Positions 56,501 through 64,000 of a stretch of DNA of 64,000 bases are shown in pieces (positions within the stretch are counted from its first letter, which is position 1; the number at the start of each line of letters is the position of its first letter). This stretch comes from Bradysia coprophila (taxonomy: Eukaryota; Arthropoda; Insecta; Diptera; Sciaridae), in NCBI RefSeq assembly GCF_014529535.1, contig NW_023503616.1, positions 6,124,584 through 6,188,583 of the forward strand, read 5' to 3'. The position numbers and the translations under genes were made by a program. Under the pieces are notes generated by a model. That model ran no database searches. It saw only the letters and a program-made list of their open reading frames with translations, and was not told where the DNA came from.

Positions 56501-58830
56501 GCCAAAAAATTTTGACTTGCAAGAGAACATCAGATCAATGTTTTCTGGGTTGAGAAGAAAGAGAACGTGGCATTTGTCAAGGATCTTCATTTTTTAATGT
56601 CGTTCCGGCTGTTCATCTTATTTTATAAATATTTAATTAAGGACAGTATCAGTGAATTTATCAAAACAGTACGAGCAACAACGTTACGTGATAATGAATG
56701 GTACGACGACGAGCTTAAAAAACAAAGGAATAAGAGGGACATATCCTACAAGGTGGCGATTATCCTTTCTTCATCAACCTCATGGAAAAGATATAGAGTC
56801 GAACGAAACGTCTATTCATCAATGTTAAGTGATAAAAAAAGAATTTTCTTTGAGAGTAAATTGAGCGACGCGAATGGTGACAGTAAACAAACTTGGAAGA
56901 TAATAAAACAAATGCTGAAAGGAAAACTTAACAATGAAATAACGGCTGTTGAAATCGAAGGCATCAAGGAGACCGACACCATGAAAATTAGTGAAGGACT
57001 AAACAAATATTTCATCGAAAGTGTGGAGCAAATAAACAAGAGCATCAATCCAACAGCGCAACAGTCCAACCCACCAGCACAGCAAACAAATCAAAATCAA
57101 AATGGAGCGAACAACGATAATAATAATGTGGAGTTCCGGTTCAGAAGCGTTTCGAGAACCTCAATTGAAAAGTTTTTGACTGAACTAAAGAACAAAAGAG
57201 ATGCCGATTATATGAATCCGAAGATTATAATCGATTCCATCCCGACTACTGGACAATTGTTAGAGCAAATAGTTAATGAATCTCTTCGAGATGGTGAGGT
57301 GTCGAGTATTCTGAAGGTGTCAACGGTTGTACCAGTACCAAAAGTTCATAGACCGACATTGGCAGAAGATTATCGGCCGATAAACTCGCTAGGAACGCTC
57401 GAAAAATTGTTGGAAGCAATCGTGAAAGAACAACTTATGGAATTCATTGAGAAAAATCAATTGCTGACGGTAAGTCAATCCGGTTATAGGAAGCAACACT
57501 CGTGTGAAACCGCTATAAGCTTAGTGATCGCGAATTGGAAAGAAGCGAAAGATAATAACGATTTCGTTCTTTGTGTCTTTCTAGACCTAAAGAGGGCTTT
57601 TGAGACAATAGATAGACAAAAGTTGTTGGTGAAGTTAAAAAGATTTGGGATTAAGAATAGTGCGCTAAAGTGGTTCGAGAGTTATTTAGATAGTCGAAAA
57701 CAAACTACGAAAGTGAATGGACAAGTCTCTAGACCCCGTCACAACAAGATTGGGATTCCTCAGGACTCGATTATCGGCGCCATTTTGTTTATAATTTACA
57801 TAAATGATATGCCCGAAGTCCTTAGTGAAGTAGCGATCAACCTGTTCGCGGACGATACCTTGCTTTATATCTCAGGTAAAAGTGTGAACCAATTAACGGA
57901 CATAATGAACAGAGAGTTAAATATTGTGTTTGAGTGGCTAAACGAAAATAAATTAAAGCTTAATGTAGACAAAACGAAATGTATGCTCATTAATAACAGG
58001 AGTAGACTCAGTGAAATTCAGCTGTTTATAAATGGTGAAAGGATCGAAAAAGTGGACTGTATGAAATATCTGGGTGTAATGATAGACAGTAAATTAACTT
58101 TGAATGAAAATGCCTTGTATGTATGCAAAAAGCTTGCAAAGAAAATTGGTCTTTTCGGCAGAATTGCCAAAAACTTAACGTTTGCTGTAAGAATGAGTGT
58201 GTATAGGAGCATCATCTCACCTCATTTCGATTTTTGTTCATCACTTCTAATGTCAGCTAATCAACAATGCAGAACTAAACTACAGCGGTTACAGAATCGA
58301 GCCATCAGAGTTGTATTAAGATGCAGTAAATACACCAGTACTGCATTGATGTACGAAGCATTGGATATCATGAATTGCAAACAACGATTTCTATTCAATA
58401 CACTGAAACTGGTCTTCAAGATAAAACAAGGACTAGTGCCGGAATACATCTCGAACAGAATCGACAAAAGTGGCGGTACCCATGGTTACAACCTCAGGAA
58501 CAACGGTGACTTCAAACTACCATTGTACAGGAAATCATGCACCCAAAGGATGCTGTTATATGAAGGTTTAAAGTGTTTTAATGAATTGCCTAGCGAATTG
58601 AAAGGAGAAAGAGTTTTTAAAAGATTTGTCTTTAATTTGAAGTATTTGTGTAAGACTATGACGTAAATTCAAGGGATCAGTTTTTCAATTTTTCTAGAAT
58701 TTGAGTAAATTTAATTGATTGAATTATTTCTTTAATGGACTAAAGGATTATCAATGAATATGAGTGTATGAATATGTATGTAAAGGAATAGCATTGCTAA
58801 ATAAATGGATTATTATTATTATTATTATTA
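56500..58830 (+). mobile_element. 5'-truncated non-LTR retrotransposon (jockey/CR1-like LINE)
   Basis: The copy starts near 56500 in the linker after the missing endonuclease domain and ends in a run of ATT units (about 58809-58830), a simple-repeat tail typical of several LINE clades. Target-site duplications could not be identified. No upstream ORF1 or endonuclease is present, consistent with incomplete reverse transcription at insertion. It lies between RTEL1 and EMC7. Confidence 0.82.
56567..58666 (+). CDS. LINE reverse transcriptase, N-terminally truncated, open
   Basis: The 699-codon frame is uninterrupted; it is open upstream to about 56513. The order is: post-endonuclease linker (WYDDELKKQRNKRD), a variable Asn/Gln-rich insert near 170, then the reverse transcriptase. 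RT motifs: VPVPKVHRPTLAEDYRPINS, motif A VFLDLKRAFETIDR, motif B GIPQDSIIGAILF, motif C LFADDTLLY. Next come LKLNVDKTKCMLI and YLGVMIDSKLT, and the C-terminal region LQRLQNRAIRVVL with the usual Leu/Arg-rich end. Motif B normally reads PQGS; the Asp here is unusual and may impair activity. The intact frame suggests a young copy, but without the endonuclease it should not mobilise itself. Confidence 0.85.
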   Translation: MAFVKDLHFLMSFRLFILFYKYLIKDSISEFIKTVRATTLRDNEWYDDELKKQRNKRDISYKVAIILSSSTSWKRYRVERNVYSSMLSDKKRIFFESKLSDANGDSKQTWKIIKQMLKGKLNNEITAVEIEGIKETDTMKISEGLNKYFIESVEQINKSINPTAQQSNPPAQQTNQNQNGANNDNNNVEFRFRSVSRTSIEKFLTELKNKRDADYMNPKIIIDSIPTTGQLLEQIVNESLRDGEVSSILKVSTVVPVPKVHRPTLAEDYRPINSLGTLEKLLEAIVKEQLMEFIEKNQLLTVSQSGYRKQHSCETAISLVIANWKEAKDNNDFVLCVFLDLKRAFETIDRQKLLVKLKRFGIKNSALKWFESYLDSRKQTTKVNGQVSRPRHNKIGIPQDSIIGAILFIIYINDMPEVLSEVAINLFADDTLLYISGKSVNQLTDIMNRELNIVFEWLNENKLKLNVDKTKCMLINNRSRLSEIQLFINGERIEKVDCMKYLGVMIDSKLTLNENALYVCKKLAKKIGLFGRIAKNLTFAVRMSVYRSIISPHFDFCSSLLMSANQQCRTKLQRLQNRAIRVVLRCSKYTSTALMYEALDIMNCKQRFLFNTLKLVFKIKQGLVPEYISNRIDKSGGTHGYNLRNNGDFKLPLYRKSCTQRMLLYEGLKCFNELPSELKGERVFKRFVFNLKYLCKTMT

Positions 58831-59208
58831 ATTGGGCGATTATTTTAAGTCATCAAGACGACGGTGTGACCTTGTGATCTTGTCGAGGATCTTGTAGTTT
58901 GATTGTCGGTTTGTTCGAAAGAGTAAGTTATCTCACTTGAATATTGCTAGTGAGTGTGCATACAAAAAACCAATGGCACAGTCATCCTTTTAAACTTTTA
59001 TCAGGTGTTGGATTTAATGAATTTATTTAATTTAATTTATAAAATTGTTGAAGATATTTCTTTACAATTAAGTCCTAAATTTAGTTAATATTCGAGCAAA
59101 ACGCTCGGATTAACATCGAAAAACAAAACTCCCGTTGAGTTTACTCTGGTTGACAACATTATAACCACTCAACAAACACATTTAGACTAGAACACAATTC
59201 ATTAAATA
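58831..59208. other. Spacer between LINE and EMC7
   Basis: It holds the EMC7 3' UTR on the minus strand and nothing else recognisable. Confidence 0.55.
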
Positions 59209-59975
59209 TCAATTACGTTTTTTGTTGGTTTTCGACACAGTCTTCGCTTTGTCATCTTTCTTTGGTGCACCGCCAGAGAACCACGATGTGATCATCTCAC
59301 TAATTTCAGGCATTTCGCTCGTCATTTTGTTGATATTCAGATTTTCCATTTCTTTCTTTGTTTCCGGATCGCTCATCATACGTGGTAGAATAAGCATCAG
59401 CAGCAACGGTAAGATCATCATCAGTACCATTGGACTGAATAGGAAATCGGTGATTTTCCACTGTTCTCTAGTTTGGAAATACTTGAATCGGGTAACCGCC
59501 TTCAATTTTAACGGATAGGGCACTTGAATCACTTGGGACGGTTGCACGTAGTTCAACTTTCGAGCTCTGAATTTTCCTTTCGGATTAATTTCCACACGAA
59601 CCTATAGCAAACGGGTTTAATGGTATCGTGTCACATTGATGAAATATTCATGAGCGACAGCAATGTATATTTTGTACTTACTGACTCATACATGTAATCC
59701 GGATTGATAATTTCCACCACGTAGCTGCCCGACGGCACATTGCTGATGAAAAATGTACCATCCTCTTTCAAATAGCCATTGTATTCACCATTGTTGATGC
59801 TGATGGCAGTATCTTTTTGCCAATTTACATTGGATGAGTAAATTTCGGGAGAATAAACTTTTCCCTCGATTGTAAATCGTCCGGACTCTTCTGTTAAATC
59901 GTCCACATCTAGATCAGCGATCGCAAAACTAACAAGCGATGTTAAGAGTATACTCAAATATGCTCCGTAAAGCAT
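59209..59975 (-). CDS. EMC7: ER membrane protein complex subunit 7
   Basis: Two exons, 59975-59682 and 59601-59209, join in phase 0 to 228 residues, the usual EMC7 length. A signal peptide (MLYGAYLSILLTSLVSFAIA) precedes a lumenal beta-sandwich: GRFTIEGKVYSPE, LKEDGTFFISNVPSGSYVVE and IINPDYMYESV. The second exon continues VRVEINPKGKFRARKLNYV, a family hallmark. One membrane helix follows (FSPMVLMMILPLLLMLILP), then RMMSDPETKKEMENLN and a Lys-rich cytosolic tail. EMC inserts tail-anchored and polytopic proteins into the ER membrane; subunit 7 is part of its lumenal cap. It is divergent from the gene starting near 60400. Confidence 0.93.
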
Positions 59976-60638
59976 TGTGACAGCTTTTTGACTTGTTTTT
60001 TACACTAAATTTATTTTCTATTTTAGTTTTGCAGGAACGGTGTGTAAATTACAGTGACATTTCTCGTGTGACGACGGTGATGACATTAATTTTTGTACTT
60101 CAAAAATATATGAGATGAGATACGTCTATGTCCCGATAACATGAAACGCCTTATCAACCGTCAATATTCCATGATTCCAGTTCAATGGTTCAACGATTTT
60201 GCGCACTGAACGGATTGTGAATTGTTTTCAACATTTTAATTCTGCTCTATAGCCATACTGGCGGGTTTTTGTTAGCAAAACAAGTCCAAATTTTTGTTTC
60301 ATTTTTTTTCCAACGCTCGTTGTAAGAGCGTGGACTTTTCTTTTAAAAATTGCTTATATTAATGAACCTTTGCCAGTAGCCACCCAAATAGTTATCGGTT
60401 TAATTTTGAAAATCCACAAAATTCGATTTATTGTGAGAATCTGTCCATCATAAACCATGCATGGCGTCATTATTTACTAAGGTAAGGATCATCAATCATA
60501 ACAACAATGCAAATTTCTTGGAATTCTCGAGCACAAATACATTTAATTGAATTTTATTTTTAAAATTTGTGATTGTTTCAGTCTCATAAATTTTAACAAC
60601 GCTCAGTAATAAAAGCAGAGGACTAATACGATAGAAAG
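59976..60638. promoter_or_regulatory. Bidirectional promoter interval, EMC7 and the 60.6-kb gene
   Basis: The EMC7 start (minus) and the first coding exon at 60639 (plus) are divergent. A probable non-coding exon ends at a GTAAGG donor at 60481, and a pyrimidine-rich acceptor lies at about 60580, placing the plus-strand start between about 60000 and 60480. No TATA box was identified. Confidence 0.45.
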
Positions 60639-63600
60639 ATGGGTCATAATGAGATCACAATGGACATGGACGTTAAAATGGATTTGAAGGAGAAGAAAGT
60701 TGAATATTTTCAATTGAGGGTGAGTGTTGTGCATATACAGTTATTTCGTTGTAAAATATTGGAATGCAGTCAAGAAAAACTGTCTGCAAGTTGTTTGTGT
60801 TGAACTGGCCCAAAAAGTGGATAACAAACTATTGTTCGATATGAAAAAATTTCACCTTCAATTCCAATTACATTTTCAAAACAAGTAAATAATAATAGCC
60901 GAAACCAGCATTTAAAAATCACATTCGATGTTTTGTAATTTGTTGTCGATTAACCATAGCAGTTTAGTCCAGTGCACTGCAGAATTATACGATAATACTT
61001 TTTACAAACGACAAGCATGTCATAGACCTATATAGCCTGTAGTCATGATTTGCAAACTTCACTCGACTATTTGCACATTGTTTACACGGCAAAAAAGGTG
61101 TTGAATACATTTTAGAAAATCAAGAGTCATCTGAAATGCACACAAAATTTACCGTCCTACGTAAATTATACCTCGAATTATACATATAACCGAAAATGTA
61201 TAAAAATTATGTGTTACACCTATATACCATCGACGATAAATAATATGCATTCTTAAAATTGAATAAACAAACAAAAATAACATGAATGATGACGTCAGTG
61301 ATGTGTATTATTGTCCATTACAAAACTGAAAACATATTTTTATTGACTGTTTACAATCCATCATCTGTTGATTTATTTTGGACGCGATTCGTTTATTTGT
61401 TTTTTCTTTTAATGCTGGTGTAAAATCAGTCCTTTTACAAAGTTATATGTTACGAATTAGATGTTGAATATTAAAATTTTCGGAATTTGTCGATATTTGT
61501 GAGATATTGACGACACATAATGTAGCAACATTATTCATTCTTGGAATATTATTTTGGAAATTACATGTTGATAAGTAGTAGTTTTTCGATGTAAAAAAAA
61601 ATCGGTATCCTAAAGTACATGCAATAAAAACCCAGATTTTCCCAACTGTTATCGCCACACTACAACAAATTATTTTACAAATTTATTGCTTTAAATGCAC
61701 GTTTTCGCTGCTGTCCCAAAACCTACAAATCTTTATAAAAACAAGGCATTAGAACAGTCGGAGCGTTTGCTGCGACTTAGCCCCGTACGGCCCGTAATTC
61801 TATTTCGTCCGTAACCATAATACGTCCGTAGCCGTAATTCGCCCGGAACCCTAATACGTCTACAACCCTCTAATGCGTCTGTTACCAAAATGCAAGTCAA
61901 GTTGGGCATGGTCAAAACTGAAAGTTTTCATTTTTAAAATTGCGCATAGCGCAATTACGAAAGCCCGTACGAAGTACCTCTCAAATAAAACCAACAATTT
62001 ACGACATTATTTTAGAAACCCAAAATTTTTTGCCAACTTTCCATTGGGTATTCAATTACCTCTCAAATGAAACAAAAACTAGCAAAATCGGATTTACTCG
62101 ATTTATGTACAAAAAACACTTAGGGCCGAGTAACGACCTTTGAGCCCTCCCAACAAGCCCACGTTGCATCTTACCCCAAAACAATGTTCAGCAACTTTGT
62201 TCTACTCGTTAATACCTTTCATTTAATACATCACAAGCAGCTATTGTGTGCGTATTTCGGTAGATACCGTCGAAAGACTGAAAAACACCTATAGGGCCCT
62301 AGCTCTGGAAGGGTCGACATTACCATGCCCATTTTCGAACTTGACCTTACTTTTGTCGATACCAATCGGGGAAAAAAAGAATTTTCAAAAAAGGTTGTGA
62401 TTTACTCAAGCTAGAGGACGGACGGAAATTTTTTCTATTGCGGATTCGTCATCTATTAACATAACCAAATGCTTTGCCCTTACTGTCTCCTTCCAATTCG
62501 ACGTGTTACAAACGGCATATTAATCTTATAAGCCCCCAGTACTTCGTACGGCGCTAAAAATATGTATCTAGGCCGTAAGGTCCGATTTATAGTAGAATTA
62601 GATTGAAACGTCGAGTAATAGAAGCCTAGGATCAGACTGTTCTCGAACTTGAATTTGATCTGAGTAAAAAAACAAAACTAATACCTTTGTCCGATCCTAA
62701 TGATATGCAAATACAATTTCACTGGATCACAGTGAATATATCGAAGGCTTTTTAGTTAATTTTTCCTTCTAGACTAAGAGAAAGGTATATCCCATTAACA
62801 ATCGAGGGGATAACCACCGCCTAAAATTGTGTACCACAAATACCAATTCCATATACAATTTGAGTCAATACTAAAAATTCATATTCAATACCAAAAATGC
62901 AGTTTCCTAAAATTCCACTAAAAATTACAATATTTCCAAAAGTTCCAACTAACAATTTCATCAATTCCACAAACTCCATTCAAAACCAAAATTCCATTTT
63001 TTTTTTCTTCAAAAATTCGAATATTTCCAAAAAATACCAACGATTCCACTCAATACCAAATACGCCGTTTATTACCAAAAAAATCCAAGACTTTCAAAAT
63101 TCCGACAATTCGTCCGATTCCACTCAATTTATTAAATAATTCATTAGACTCATCTCTGTCATTGTTAATGAATATTCTTAACTTTGATTGTTAACGTACT
63201 GCCTTGATGAACCTTACTTTCCTGGAAAGCAGCATTATTGTGAAAACAAAACCGATCAATCTGAACTGTTACGAATCGTCCAATAGTCCTTCATTCAAAC
63301 CTTCAACTAGGGCAAGTGAAAATACATGGAATTTCTATCTCGTAAGGCTATACTATTACCTGATTAGCTCAGACTCTCCTGTAAGGCAAATTGCGTTGTT
63401 TGATTGTATTGGATTTGCTATTCTCTTTTGCTCTTTGCGCTTGCCTTGTACAATCAACTCCTTTACATGCTCCCCTCACATACTCTTCAGTGTGTTAATG
63501 TTATAATGTGATTGAATATTAATTGAAAATAAGGAATTAATTTCCTCATTCAAAGGCAATTACTAATTCGATAAAACATTCATGATCTGAGAACTATCAA

Positions 63601-64000
63601 AGCATAATACGCAATGTGTATAACACAGCACAATCAATATAAGTACATTGATTTGAGTATCACAAAGAACAAGAATTCATATCTGAAGTAGGAAATTCTA
63701 CTTGTAAAAGTCTGTAGAACCTTGCAATGCATTTTTACCATTCACTTTTTACTTATCTTATAATATGCGCAATATCTCAAATTACTCAAAGAAATTATGA
63801 ATAATTCCAGTTTGCGAAATTCTAAAAGTCATATGGGGACTTTAAGTGAGATGCGAGATAACATAAATTATTCTTGTTAAATAAACTGTTACTCAGCCTT
63901 CTCTTAGTGTGAAAATTGATTTACTTTTTATATTTATTAAGCTAACTCTAGTAACCGAAAAACGATTTACCTTTCTTTCAGACATGGACCAGATGCACCG
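60639..64000 (+). CDS. Unidentified gene, partial (first coding exons, runs off right edge)
   Basis: The coding exon 60639-60719 encodes MGHNEITMDMDVKMDLKEKK then VEYFQLR and ends at GTGAGT in phase 0. After a 3.26-kb intron, a pyrimidine tract and AG at 63980-63981 open an exon reading TWTRCT to the window end. The N terminus is acidic/basic, cytosolic in character, without a signal peptide. I do not recognise the family; a multi-pass membrane protein beginning at the next exon is possible but not shown. Confidence 0.5.
60720..63981. other. Large intron with repeat-derived sequence
   Basis: From about 61735 to 62600 the sequence is more GC-rich, with recurring ACGTCCGTA- and CCGTAAT-type words and the inverted words CGTACGAAGTAC (near 61968) and GTACTTCGTACG (near 62538), probably an old transposon. 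From about 62850 to 63130 it is low-complexity, with repeated CCAAAATTCC-like words. No exon was recognised. Confidence 0.5.

Overview
The window looks like AT-rich nuclear DNA of an insect, most likely a dipteran; a lower (nematoceran) fly is my inference. Short GT-AG introns are scattered through compact genes, the porin and RTEL1 proteins resemble the Drosophila ones as I remember them, and MADF-BESS and P-superfamily sequences are present. I saw no bacterial, retroviral or tRNA features. No database search was possible, so names rest on recognised motifs and exon structures I spliced by eye with phases checked. Layout: (1) 0-19 kb holds unrelated housekeeping genes among small DNA transposons: a CUB-like membrane protein (+), mitochondrial ribosomal protein mS37/CHCHD1 (+), an 11-finger C2H2 protein (-) converging on it, porin/VDAC (+), AIMP3 (+), and an internally deleted P-superfamily transposon with perfect inverted termini and an 8-bp target duplication. 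(2) 19-43 kb and 50.9-51.5 kb hold the most unusual content: five loci encoding tiny single-pass membrane proteins whose last coding exon always enters in phase 1 and carries a [LP]P[ST]Y[DE][QE] motif, the type of ligand recognised by WW domains of Nedd4-family ubiquitin ligases. Two of these loci appear built as arrays of alternative first exons: nine on the minus strand (35.9-42.9 kb, all ending in phase 1) in front of one set of three shared tail exons, and four on the plus strand (19.3-24.1 kb, all ending in phase 0) in front of another set. Each first exon encodes its own transmembrane segment; most of the nine also add a cysteine/basic juxtamembrane stretch. This resembles a miniature clustered-protocadherin layout in which a variable membrane anchor is joined to a constant cytoplasmic PPxY tail. 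A MADF-BESS gene lies inside the cluster. (3) 43.6-50 kb holds a lysine-rich small exon, an HD-hydrolase-like protein that seems to have lost its metal ligands, and an NYN/Zc3h12a-type ribonuclease with SUMO-interaction-like motifs. (4) 53-64 kb holds RTEL1 helicase (+), a 5'-truncated non-LTR retrotransposon with an open reverse transcriptase, EMC7 (-), and the first coding exon of an unidentified gene running off the right edge. Many MITEs and foldback elements sit in introns and spacers, including one family with 7-bp target duplications and a 1.6-kb near-perfect palindrome carrying a nested insertion.
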